Source: DRVV01 sp964487415
GTDB taxonomy: Archaea > Thermoproteota > Bathyarchaeia > Bathyarchaeales > Bathycorpusculaceae
Direction of reading: 5' to 3'
NCBI GenBank assembly: GCA_964487415.1
Contig: CAZAPQ010000047.1
Span: 1-20,245, forward strand
DNA: 20,245 bases
Shown here: one piece after another, positions 7,253 through 14,275 of the stretch
Layout of the letters: the number at the start of each line of letters is the position of its first letter
Position numbering within the stretch: position 1 is the stretch's first letter
Position numbers and translations under genes: made by a program
Notes under the pieces: generated by a model
The model's input: the letters and a program-made list of their open reading frames with translations, nothing else
What the model was told of the DNA's origin: nothing
Databases searched by the model: none

Positions 7253-8527
7253 ATGTGGACTAATAAAAGGTTCTCATACACCTCATTAAATGAGGCTTAC
7301 CAGCTGATAAGAAGGGCAGTGGACAACATAAAACCTGAAACAGAAGAGATTTCAATTTTTCAAGCATATAGTCGCGTTTTAGCCGAGGACATAATATCTG
7401 AGATTAACATTCCACCCGCGGATATTTCCCATTTCGACGGCTATGCTATAAAATCCGAAGACACCGCCCACATAAATAAGGCGCCCTTAACTCTAAAGGT
7501 TATTGGGAGGAGTTTTCTAGACAGTGAATATCGAGGGGAAATCCACAGCGGTGAAGCTGTCTATGTTTCAACAGGCTGCGCTCTTCCAAAGGGTGCGGAC
7601 GCCGTTATTCCCATAGAATCTGTCTTGGAGAAAGGGGACATCATCGAGATACGGCGCAGGGTAGGTAAATATGAAAACGTTACCCTAATGGGATCCGACT
7701 TCAAAAAGGGAGAGGTTGTCCTAAAAAGGGGACAAATTCTACGAGCACAGGACATCAAACTCCTTGCTGATATGAAAAGGTGGCATGTGAAGGTTTTCAG
7801 GAAACCAAAAGTTGCAATTATATCCATAGGCAACGAGTTAACAAATAAGATTGAGGAGACGGATGTTAAAAAGTTCAACAGCCACGGTTTAACGCTGTCG
7901 ATACTGGTTGAAGAGGCTGGTGCAACACCACTAGACATGGGAGTGTTTCCAGACGACAAATTAAGCATTCTAAATGCCCTCAAGAAGGGGCTGGAAAGGG
8001 CGGACATCATAGCAACTGTTGGAGGAGCCTCTGTTGGATATAAGGATCTAACATGGGAAACCGTTAAGGAATTTGGATCAGAAGTTGTGCTGCGCGGCAT
8101 CAAAGTACAACCTGGCAGGGTGACAAGCATGGCTCTTGCCAGCCATAGACCCATCGTGATGCTGCCAGGCCACATTCAATCCATGCTTGTAGGCTTTTAC
8201 TTTGTCCTTCTACCAATAATAAACCACATGCAAGGTCTTCCACTATCATATGCAGCCATAACCATAAGGGCCATGGTTTCCCAAGACATTCCTGTTAAGG
8301 AATTCAAGCCCTTCAAAAGGGTTAGATTCGTGAAATTAATAGAGAAGGGCGAAGAGTGCATCGCAGAACCATTATTGGGAGACTCATCATTGTTAAGTAT
8401 AGTCACGAAGGCAGATGGCTTCATTATAATTGGGGAAGGAAAGGAATTGGTGAAGAAGGGTGAACTAGTCAAAGTGCATCTTGTTAAGGGTCTTTCCCGA
8501 CTGTTCGCCCCTAGGCCGGGAGACTAA
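7253..8527 (+). CDS. moeA: Molybdopterin molybdotransferase MoeA-type
   Basis: MoeA inserts molybdate or tungstate into adenylated molybdopterin. The 424 residues show the usual order: MoeA N-terminal and linker domains with SHFDGYAI (D62), STGCALPKGADAVI (T107), then the MoCF/MogA-like domain with ISIGNEL (E195) and GGASVGYKDLT (D265), and a C-terminal beta domain. Where the family normally reads PGNPVS, this protein reads PGHIQS (residues 305-310), so one conserved proline is isoleucine. The ATG at 7253 has GGAG five bases upstream. It follows xdhC by 40 bases, and its stop is one base before the mocA TTG. Many archaea carry two MoeA paralogues thought to differ in metal preference; this could be one of such a pair. 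Assignment to the family is firm. Confidence 0.93.
   Translation: MWTNKRFSYTSLNEAYQLIRRAVDNIKPETEEISIFQAYSRVLAEDIISEINIPPADISHFDGYAIKSEDTAHINKAPLTLKVIGRSFLDSEYRGEIHSGEAVYVSTGCALPKGADAVIPIESVLEKGDIIEIRRRVGKYENVTLMGSDFKKGEVVLKRGQILRAQDIKLLADMKRWHVKVFRKPKVAIISIGNELTNKIEETDVKKFNSHGLTLSILVEEAGATPLDMGVFPDDKLSILNALKKGLERADIIATVGGASVGYKDLTWETVKEFGSEVVLRGIKVQPGRVTSMALASHRPIVMLPGHIQSMLVGFYFVLLPIINHMQGLPLSYAAITIRAMVSQDIPVKEFKPFKRVRFVKLIEKGEECIAEPLLGDSSLLSIVTKADGFIIIGEGKELVKKGELVKVHLVKGLSRLFAPRPGD
8518..8522 (+). promoter_or_regulatory. Shine-Dalgarno site that fixes the mocA TTG start
   Basis: GGGAG lies six bases before TTG at 8529, which itself follows the moeA stop by one base. An ATG at 8481 in the same frame would add 16 residues that do not look like the family, while the TTG start gives MICIIVLAAG directly. 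The position supports translational coupling to moeA. Confidence 0.6.
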
Positions 8528-8528
8528 A

Positions 8529-9122
8529 TTGATCTGTATAATTGTGCTTGCAGCAGGGTTCTCATCTAGATTCGGTAAAAACAAGCTCCTTGAAAAGATA
8601 AACGGCCAAACCTTAATTGAAAAGGTTGTGAAGAGCGCCGTTTCCTCAAAGGCTGATGAGACCATAGTTGTTGTTGGCTATGAAGCTGAAAAAATCATGG
8701 AAGTGCTTAAAGGCGTAAACTGCAAAATTGTATTTAATAAAGATTTTAGAACTGGTCAAAGTTCCTCTGTTAAAGCTGGTGTTAGCTCAGTAAGGGGCTA
8801 CGCGGACGCCGTGCTGATACATCCCGGAGATGTGGCGCTAATAACCCCCAAAGCCATTGACATGGTTATTAAGGATTATAAAAAATTCAGAAGCCCCATA
8901 ACGGTGGCAGGATATAAAGGCCGCGCAGGCCATCCCATACTTTTTGATAGATCCCTCTTTGACGAGTTGATGGAAATAAATGAGGAAACTTATGGACTGA
9001 AAGCAGTTGTGAATAGGCATAGGGATACTGTAAGAATTGTTGATGTAGGATCGGAGGAGGTCCTCATAGACATCGATACTAGGGAGGATTTTGAGAAATA
9101 CATGGGCAAGAAATCGGACTAG
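8529..9122 (+). CDS. mocA: MobA/MocA-family molybdopterin nucleotidyltransferase, CTP type
   Basis: This enzyme is expected to add CMP to molybdenum-molybdopterin, giving the cytosine dinucleotide cofactor used by xanthine-dehydrogenase-family enzymes. The 197 residues form the NTP_transf_3 fold. The nucleotide loop is VLAAGFSSRFGKNKLL (about residues 6-21). The LAAG version is the one associated with CTP-using MocA, whereas GTP-using MobA usually has LAGG. Further landmarks are HPGDVALITP (metal-binding aspartate region, about 99-108), AGHPILF, and the closing DIDTREDFEKY. I start it at the TTG at 8529. It is the last gene of the xdhC-moeA operon, and its last four bases overlap the 3' end of the opposite-strand DUF364 gene. 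Confidence 0.9.
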   Translation: MICIIVLAAGFSSRFGKNKLLEKINGQTLIEKVVKSAVSSKADETIVVVGYEAEKIMEVLKGVNCKIVFNKDFRTGQSSSVKAGVSSVRGYADAVLIHPGDVALITPKAIDMVIKDYKKFRSPITVAGYKGRAGHPILFDRSLFDELMEINEETYGLKAVVNRHRDTVRIVDVGSEEVLIDIDTREDFEKYMGKKSD

Positions 9123-9847
9123 AAGGATGCAAGGCAGAGTCTCTCGAGGTTAAACTCGTAAGCAGCTGAGGCTATTGTAACACCGTAAAAAATCAGCTTT
9201 TTACCTTTGGATAGAGCCAATATTTCATCTACTGAGCCATTAACGATTGTAGAGCCGGTCGCTAGCACAACATCGCACCATGCAATGGCACTTTTGTTTT
9301 CCTTATAAGACTCAATGAACACTCCCCGCTTAAATTGTCCTATATTAAGCGGATCCATGTCTGTTACCCTGAAGCTTTCAAAGGTTTTTAAAATATTGTA
9401 TGCAATGGCCGGTTGGAAGCCTATCATGAGAATCTTTGTTTCAGGCGGAAACCTGGCTTTAAGGTATTCCACGATTTTTGCACCACATAGTTCAGGCTTC
9501 TCGTCTCTGCAGTGCACCGTACCATCAACCAGCTTAAGATATTTATACGTTGCATTTATCGTCGCCACAAGTAAAGCCCTGTTTGCATTGTTTATAAGCG
9601 GAATAGAATATACTGATTCCAGACTTCCTTCATAATTTAAAGGCTCATCGGTGAATGCTTGGCCAAAGGCACCCTTAAACTCCGCCTCAACTATCACCTC
9701 ATGCCCCTTCAGCAAGGGAAAATCCTTTTGATGGGGAGACCCTAAGGCCTCTCTTGGCTTAATTCGCCTAACATAAATTTTCTCATGTTCCAATTTTTTC
9801 CCAAGAACCCCATTCCACCATTTATCCCTCAAAGCCTCGAGAAGCAT
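9119..9847 (-). CDS. DUF364 / putative heavy-metal chelation domain protein
   Basis: This 242-residue protein looks like the PF04016 family (DUF364), with a smaller N-terminal domain of the DUF4213 kind. Visible landmarks are the N-terminal part ending in GQAFTDEP, the linker NATYKYLKLVDGTVHCRDEK with PELCG, and a Rossmann-like C-terminal half starting KILMIGFQPAIAYNIL and including VLATGSTIVNGSVDEIL. The family has been proposed to bind metal or a metal chelate, but no reaction is established. The ATG overlaps the stop of the ABC ATPase gene (TAATG), indicating translational coupling, so it is the last gene of the transporter operon. That position makes a role in handling the imported compound or metal likely. 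It converges with mocA with a four-base overlap and no visible terminator between them. Confidence 0.82.
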   Translation of the reverse strand: MLLEALRDKWWNGVLGKKLEHEKIYVRRIKPREALGSPHQKDFPLLKGHEVIVEAEFKGAFGQAFTDEPLNYEGSLESVYSIPLINNANRALLVATINATYKYLKLVDGTVHCRDEKPELCGAKIVEYLKARFPPETKILMIGFQPAIAYNILKTFESFRVTDMDPLNIGQFKRGVFIESYKENKSAIAWCDVVLATGSTIVNGSVDEILALSKGKKLIFYGVTIASAAYEFNLERLCLASF

Positions 9848-10908
9848 TAGAAACTTATCCCCTCATGAAAGGGCATAACCTCTATGTGCCTAATGGGGAC
9901 CTTAACGTATACCGGACTCCCCATTTTCGGCTCAAAGGATATTTCGCTTTTGGAGCATATGCATGATAGTTCAAGATTTCCCAGGGACACCGTAACCTTA
10001 TACGAAGTGTTATCCGCCACAACATTCCTAATTACCCCCTTAAAGACGTTAACTTTGTCCTTGAACCCCTTCTCGGATAGCATCACCTTCTCTCTGGGAA
10101 TAACAAGCCGTGTAATGTAATCGCCATCAAAAAGAACTAAAAATTTAACGCCTGAACATTCTGCCTCGGCTATGCCTTCATGTATTTGTCTGAAGTTATT
10201 ACAAAATAGAATGTTTGGGCTTCCGAAGACTTCCCTCACCATAGGATCCGCATTATGGATTAGTATACTTTCAATTGAGCCTGTGCTAATTATCCTGCCG
10301 CCGACCAAAACCGCAACCCTGTCGGCAAGCTCCTCAGCATCTTCCAGATTGTTGGTTACAAATATTGTTGTTAAATTCAGTCTCCTCTGTACCGATTTTA
10401 ACTCAGCCCTCAAACGCTTCCTCAGGGAATCATCAAGGTTGCTGAAGGGCTCATCCATTAAAAGGACCGTGGGCTCCAGAACAATTGCCCTAGCTATGGC
10501 AACCCTCTGCCGTTCACCCCCACTCAACCTTAATGGATAACTTTCAGCCAAATGTTTAATTCCCAGCATATCCATCACAGCATTAACCTTCTCTTTCACC
10601 TCTTTAGAAGCAACTCTCCTAACTCGAAGACCAAAGGCTATGTTATCCTTAACATTCAAGTGATTGAAAAGGGCTAAATCTTGAGGCACATAGCCTATAT
10701 TCCTGGCATGCGGAGGAACACCATTCATCAGAACACCATCAAAGAACACCGATCCCCTATAATCTGTCAGACCAGCAATAACATTGAGCATTGTAGTTTT
10801 ACCCGCGCCTGACGGACCAATCACAACCATTAATTCACCGTTGTCTACTTCAAGGTTCAGATTCCTTAACGCATAATTTGAGATATTTTGAAGTTTTATG
10901 CTAGGCAT
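9847..10908 (-). CDS. ABC transporter ATPase with C-terminal TOBE-like region
   Basis: This is the energy-coupling subunit of the adjacent importer. In order it has Walker A GPSGAGKTT (31-39), Q-loop YVPQD (73-77), signature LSGGERQ (128-134), Walker B VLLMDEP (148-154) and D-loop SNLDD. The usual switch histidine after 'FVT' is replaced: the sequence is IFVTNNLEDAEE with asparagine at 186 (codon 10351-10353). After residue 220 the protein continues about 130 residues in a beta-rich region resembling the TOBE extension of molybdate, sulfate and sugar transporter ATPases, whereas NitT/TauT-type ATPases are usually shorter. It overlaps the permease gene by eight bases and the DUF364 gene by one. 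Expected to sit on the inner face of the membrane bound to the permease. Confidence 0.93.
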   Translation of the reverse strand: MPSIKLQNISNYALRNLNLEVDNGELMVVIGPSGAGKTTMLNVIAGLTDYRGSVFFDGVLMNGVPPHARNIGYVPQDLALFNHLNVKDNIAFGLRVRRVASKEVKEKVNAVMDMLGIKHLAESYPLRLSGGERQRVAIARAIVLEPTVLLMDEPFSNLDDSLRKRLRAELKSVQRRLNLTTIFVTNNLEDAEELADRVAVLVGGRIISTGSIESILIHNADPMVREVFGSPNILFCNNFRQIHEGIAEAECSGVKFLVLFDGDYITRLVIPREKVMLSEKGFKDKVNVFKGVIRNVVADNTSYKVTVSLGNLELSCICSKSEISFEPKMGSPVYVKVPIRHIEVMPFHEGISF

Positions 10909-11671
10909 TCAGGTAACCCCACTTCCTTAAAATTTTAACCTCAATTTTCTCAAACAGAACTTGAAAGGCATAATTAGAAGCTGCCAACAGCAGCACAACT
11001 GCAAGAATAATGTCCACCCGCAATATTGTCTGAGCCTCAATGGCAAGCAAGCCTAAGCCTGAAGATAATGCCACCATTTCAGTGACAAAGCATGATCTCC
11101 AAGCCATGCCCATCTCAACCTTCAGTCCAGACATTACTGAGGGAAGAATTTGCGGCAAAAGTACTCGAAACGTTAAGTCAAAATCTCCACATCCAAGCGT
11201 CCTAGCTACATTTATAATGCTTGGATTAAGACCTCGAACACTAGCAGACACAACGTATACAAGCGGGGAAAAACTGCACATGAAAATTACCGCAATAGGC
11301 AGTACTTCATTCAATCCTATCCAAATTATGAATAAGGGGATCCAAGCAACAGCTGGCACGGCATATGCCAAAGCTACTACCGGGAAAAATGCCCTGTAAC
11401 TTCTTTCATGGTATGCTATTGCAAGTCCTGTCAATATGCCTAAACTTGAACCCAGCCCAAAACCAACTAAAACCCTCACTAAAGTTGCAAAGTAATTCAA
11501 ACCAAGCCTGCCGGAAACAGCCAAACTATAAAGGGCGCTCAAGGTTTCGCTGAAGGATGGAAAAAGGTAGCTGGGCACAATTTTAAGTTCGCCGATAAGT
11601 TCCCATAAAATGAAAATTGCCGCCAAGGAGATTAATTCAATTTTTATGTACTTGTCAAAAACCGATTGCAT
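10901..11671 (-). CDS. ABC transporter permease, NitT/TauT/SsuC type
   Basis: This 256-residue integral membrane protein has about six hydrophobic segments and the cytoplasmic coupling loop NVARTLGCGDFDLTFRVLLP at residues 154-173, the EAA-type motif that docks to the ATPase. A single copy per complex would be expected to dimerise. Similarity is to permeases for nitrate, taurine, alkanesulfonates and pyrimidine precursors. It starts at the base directly after the binding-protein stop and overlaps the ATPase start, so the three are one operon. Substrate cannot be read from this subunit. Confidence 0.93.
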   Translation of the reverse strand: MQSVFDKYIKIELISLAAIFILWELIGELKIVPSYLFPSFSETLSALYSLAVSGRLGLNYFATLVRVLVGFGLGSSLGILTGLAIAYHERSYRAFFPVVALAYAVPAVAWIPLFIIWIGLNEVLPIAVIFMCSFSPLVYVVSASVRGLNPSIINVARTLGCGDFDLTFRVLLPQILPSVMSGLKVEMGMAWRSCFVTEMVALSSGLGLLAIEAQTILRVDIILAVVLLLAASNYAFQVLFEKIEVKILRKWGYLNA

Positions 11672-12646
11672 TCACATTCTAGCCCCTGCACCCAGTGCTT
11701 GGGAAAGCAGAGCAGGGTCAACGATTTCACGTATATCCAACGGCTTCTCGAGCACTCCATATTTAACTATCAAATCCACGTATCTTTTAAAAGAGTCAAC
11801 GTCAATTTCATTTTGGTAGCTCAGCCAACTCATAGACTCATAAGCATCTTCAAGGCTTATTCCAAGCCTATTGGCAACCACGGCTGCTGATCCCACCAAA
11901 TCCCCATTAATCATTAAAGTGGCCTTAACCGTAGCCCTTATCAGCTTAGAAACAAGTTCTGGGCTTCTTTCAAGCAGCTCCCTTCTGACCACTAGAACAC
12001 TTCCAGGCATTTCTGGCCATATATCTTGGCTTCTTAACAGAACCGTGCAGTTACCGTGTTCGGCTGCCAAAGTGACATAATGTTCTGGTAAAGAAGCCGC
12101 ATCTATTTGGCATGTTATCAGGGCATTCACTGCCTCTGAGGGCTTCATCTGCCTTATCTCCTTAGGTTCTAAATGATATTTTTCAAGCGCCAGCTTAAGC
12201 AACAGGTATGTTGAGCTACCCTTCCCAGAGCAGGCAACTACGCTTCCATTAAGCTGATTAATGCTGGTTAAACCCGGCCTAACGACAATTGCGTAACCAT
12301 GCAGATGCGTTTGGGCAACAATCACTATGGGGACACCCCTCGCATATGCCATTATGGCCGGCCCTAAACAGGCCCATGCAACTTTGATGTCCCCCCTAGT
12401 CAAAGCAGCTGCAAGTTCAAGACCAGTAGCAAAGGTTTCGATGGCTGTTATGTTCAAACCCTCATCTCTAAAAAATCCCTTATCCAAGGCTATCCAAGCT
12501 GCCGCTGCATGACAATTAAACTCCACAGCCATTGCCACATTCTCAGACTTAGCCTTAAACATGTAAGGAGTGATAAGAAAGGTTAAACCCGCCAACGAAG
12601 CTAAGAGAACACTTATCATCAGGGCTAAACTTTTAGCTATTCTCAT
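11672..12646 (-). CDS. ABC transporter substrate-binding protein, NMT1/SsuA-like
   Basis: This 324-residue binding protein has a hydrophobic N-terminal segment (about residues 5-30) without a lipobox cysteine, so it is probably anchored by an uncleaved helix outside the cell. The mature part starts VAMAVEFNCHAAAAWIALDK and continues GFFRDEGLNITAIETFATG, the standard opening of the NMT1/TauA/SsuA group. AWACLGPAIMAYARGVPI and later SVLVVRRELLERSPELVSKLI also fit. Family members bind nitrate, sulfonates, aromatic acids, flavins or pyrimidine precursors; classic molybdate-binding proteins (ModA, WtpA) belong to another group. The start at 12646 has GGAAGAG five bases upstream. It lies 74 bases after Tfx, with an inverted repeat in the gap. 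Confidence 0.9.
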   Translation of the reverse strand: MRIAKSLALMISVLLASLAGLTFLITPYMFKAKSENVAMAVEFNCHAAAAWIALDKGFFRDEGLNITAIETFATGLELAAALTRGDIKVAWACLGPAIMAYARGVPIVIVAQTHLHGYAIVVRPGLTSINQLNGSVVACSGKGSSTYLLLKLALEKYHLEPKEIRQMKPSEAVNALITCQIDAASLPEHYVTLAAEHGNCTVLLRSQDIWPEMPGSVLVVRRELLERSPELVSKLIRATVKATLMINGDLVGSAAVVANRLGISLEDAYESMSWLSYQNEIDVDSFKRYVDLIVKYGVLEKPLDIREIVDPALLSQALGAGARM

Positions 12647-12681
12647 ACGCTCTCTTCCACATGGAATTAAACAGTATTACT

Positions 12682-12711
12682 TTGATTACAATTAAAGATT
12701 TATGTAATCAA
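12682..12711. repeat. Inverted repeat with nine-base perfect arms between tfx and the transporter operon
   Basis: The arms are TTGATTACA (12682-12690) and TGTAATCAA (12703-12711), separated by 12 A/T-rich bases. The element lies 36-65 bases upstream of the binding-protein ATG and starts just past the tfx stop. The spacing between arm centres is about 21 bases, two helical turns, which suits a dimeric DNA-binding protein. A role as operator for the transporter is the most natural reading; a 3' hairpin for tfx is the alternative. Confidence 0.5.
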
Positions 12712-12720
12712 TATTGTTTA

Positions 12721-13137
12721 CTAGATGTATACCTCTATGTTTCCATCCCTATAAAGCATGACGCTAAAAGGCTTAATGACCCGCGTCCCTTCAATACAAT
12801 TTCCTGCTTTAAACCGTATCTCATCATATATCCTTGTGAAGTTTACCTTCAACTTGATCCCAAGCTTATCTCCCGCTTTAACCACAATACCAGGAACATC
12901 CACAAGATGAGTGCCAGGTTCGATCTTAATTTCAGCCAAAGAAATTAAAGATTTGTAGGCATGAAGGGTTTCTTCAGCCAATTTAATGTTTCTCCGAGCG
13001 CGTCTCTCGATGATGGTTATGTTCTCCCGCGTTGTCCCAAGCATGTCTGCAATTTCAGAGTGGGATAAACCTTCTTGAATCCGAAGTTGCAACACCCTAA
13101 ATTGTAAATCTGTCAGGAGACCATGTTTTTTAGGCAT
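12721..13137 (-). CDS. tfx: Tfx-family DNA-binding transcriptional regulator
   Basis: Tfx was described in Methanothermobacter as a DNA-binding protein acting on the molybdenum formylmethanofuran dehydrogenase operon in response to molybdate. This 138-residue protein shows the family layout. An N-terminal helix-turn-helix reads LLTDLQFRVLQLRIQEGLSH, then SEIADMLGTTRENITIIERR, and is followed by ARRNIKLAEETLHAYKSL (residues 6-60 overall). A C-terminal beta-rich domain then starts IKIEPGTHLVDVPGIVV. I start it at the ATG at 13137 (MPKKHG); a TTG four codons upstream is less likely. A TATA box at 13171-13177 would give a leader of about ten bases. Its place between the hydroxylase genes and the transporter operon, all on one strand, suggests that it controls one or both. 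Confidence 0.88.
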   Translation of the reverse strand: MPKKHGLLTDLQFRVLQLRIQEGLSHSEIADMLGTTRENITIIERRARRNIKLAEETLHAYKSLISLAEIKIEPGTHLVDVPGIVVKAGDKLGIKLKVNFTRIYDEIRFKAGNCIEGTRVIKPFSVMLYRDGNIEVYI

Positions 13138-13170
13138 AATAATCCACAATATTAACGGTTGATGTTAAAC

Positions 13171-13177
13171 CTTTATA
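13171..13177 (-). promoter_or_regulatory. Putative TATA box for tfx
   Basis: The minus strand reads TATAAAG, within AAAGGTATAAAGG, about 37 bases before the tfx ATG. It is the clearest archaeal TATA match in the 150-base gap between tfx and the FAD subunit gene. This suggests that tfx has its own promoter rather than depending only on read-through from the hydroxylase operon. Confidence 0.5.
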
Positions 13178-13186
13178 CCTTTAGTC

Positions 13187-13196
13187 TCTTGCACGT
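13187..13196 (+). promoter_or_regulatory. Copy 1 of a shared motif TCTTGCACGT upstream of tfx
   Basis: TCTTGCACGTTTAT here resembles TCTTGCACATGTAT in the upstream region of the hydroxylase small-subunit gene. It lies next to the tfx TATA box, on its upstream side. A shared regulator, possibly Tfx itself, could bind both. Two copies are not enough to be sure. Confidence 0.3.
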
Positions 13197-13287
13197 TTAT
13201 TAACACCCAAGATTTTAAAATTAAATTCGAACCTTACTCAGAGATGAATGTCTCACAGAATATAAAACTAGGACGCTTTAATGTTTC

Positions 13288-14268
13288 TTAGGATAGCAGG
13301 ACCCTTTTTACAAGCGCTTTTGCTATTTCAACCTTGTATGCATTCATGCCAAGGGGTACCGCACCCTCGACAGCAGCGTCCGCCGCCTTCTCTGCCACCG
13401 CAACATCGATGACTTTGCCTTTAATCATTTGCTCCGCCTTCTCCGCCCTTATAGGTGTGGGAGCAATGGCTCCAAGCACTATTCTGGCATCTTTGCATAC
13501 TTCACCGTCCATGTCTATAACTGAGGCAATGCTGACTATTGGAAAGTCGATGGCTTCCCGCAATCTAAACTTGAGATAAACCTGTTTGGCAGTACTTGAT
13601 GGCTGGGGTATCTGAATCTCCGTTACAACTTCATCTGGTTTAAGGATGTTCCTTAATGAACTGAAGAACTCTTCAGCATGGATTATTCTATTTCCTGTCG
13701 ACCCTGCAACTTTAATTTTTGCGTTTAAGGCTACAAGGGCTATCGCAATGTCTGAAGCGTTGACAGCTACGCAGCCCTTATAGCCTCCGAATATAGAATG
13801 GTAACGGTTCTCACCCATTAGCGCGTAGCATTTTTTGCCACCCTTCAAATAACATTGGATTCTCCCGCCTATATTATGGGGATACCTATAGTACCAACAG
13901 CGTACGTCTTGGCATATGTTTCCGCCGATGGTGCCCATGTTTCGAATCTGCGGAGTGGCCACAGAATTGGCAGCATCCGCTAGAAGCCTATATTTTCCCT
14001 TAATGATTGGCGATTCACCAATCTCCTCTAGCTTAGTTAACGCCCCTATTTTAAGACCTTCAGCATCCTCTATAACGTAATCAAGATTCGGAACAGTCTT
14101 GATGTTTATTATGATTTCAGGATATTCTGGAAGTATTTCAGCTTTAAGCACGGGGATTAGATCCGTGCCGCCCGCTATAACTCGAGCCTTTCCTCCATAC
14201 ATTTTTAGTAACTGAATTACTTCTTCAACGCTTTTTGCATTAACATGATGGAAGGGTTTCATTTTCAA
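13288..14268 (-). CDS. Molybdenum hydroxylase FAD-binding subunit with extra cysteine-rich insertion
   Basis: This is the medium subunit of a xanthine-dehydrogenase-family enzyme (CoxM/HcrB/PaoB relatives), passing electrons from the Fe-S subunit to an acceptor through FAD. FAD-binding motifs are AGGTDLIPVL (32-41) and TPQIRNMGTIGGNICQD (105-121). An insertion between them and the C-terminal domain carries C119, C124, C139, C147 and C166, and contains GENRYHSIFGG. This matches the pattern in subunits that hold an additional [4Fe-4S] cluster, as in 4-hydroxybenzoyl-CoA reductase and E. coli PaoB. Two starts are possible: TTG at 14268 with GAGG five bases upstream, or ATG at 14262. It follows the large subunit by seven bases and is the last hydroxylase gene before tfx. 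Confidence 0.92.
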   Translation of the reverse strand: MKMKPFHHVNAKSVEEVIQLLKMYGGKARVIAGGTDLIPVLKAEILPEYPEIIINIKTVPNLDYVIEDAEGLKIGALTKLEEIGESPIIKGKYRLLADAANSVATPQIRNMGTIGGNICQDVRCWYYRYPHNIGGRIQCYLKGGKKCYALMGENRYHSIFGGYKGCVAVNASDIAIALVALNAKIKVAGSTGNRIIHAEEFFSSLRNILKPDEVVTEIQIPQPSSTAKQVYLKFRLREAIDFPIVSIASVIDMDGEVCKDARIVLGAIAPTPIRAEKAEQMIKGKVIDVAVAEKAADAAVEGAVPLGMNAYKVEIAKALVKRVLLS

Positions 14269-14275
14269 TACATCC

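Noticed and set aside
7561..8175. Long antisense open frame across moeA
   Set aside because: The opposite strand carries the clear MoeA motifs; the antisense translation is rich in Ser, Pro and Thr and has no recognisable domain.
11672..12646. Classic molybdate/tungstate-binding protein (ModA/WtpA)
   Set aside because: The opening and overall motifs fit the NMT1/SsuA group instead, so direct molybdate binding is not supported by the sequence.
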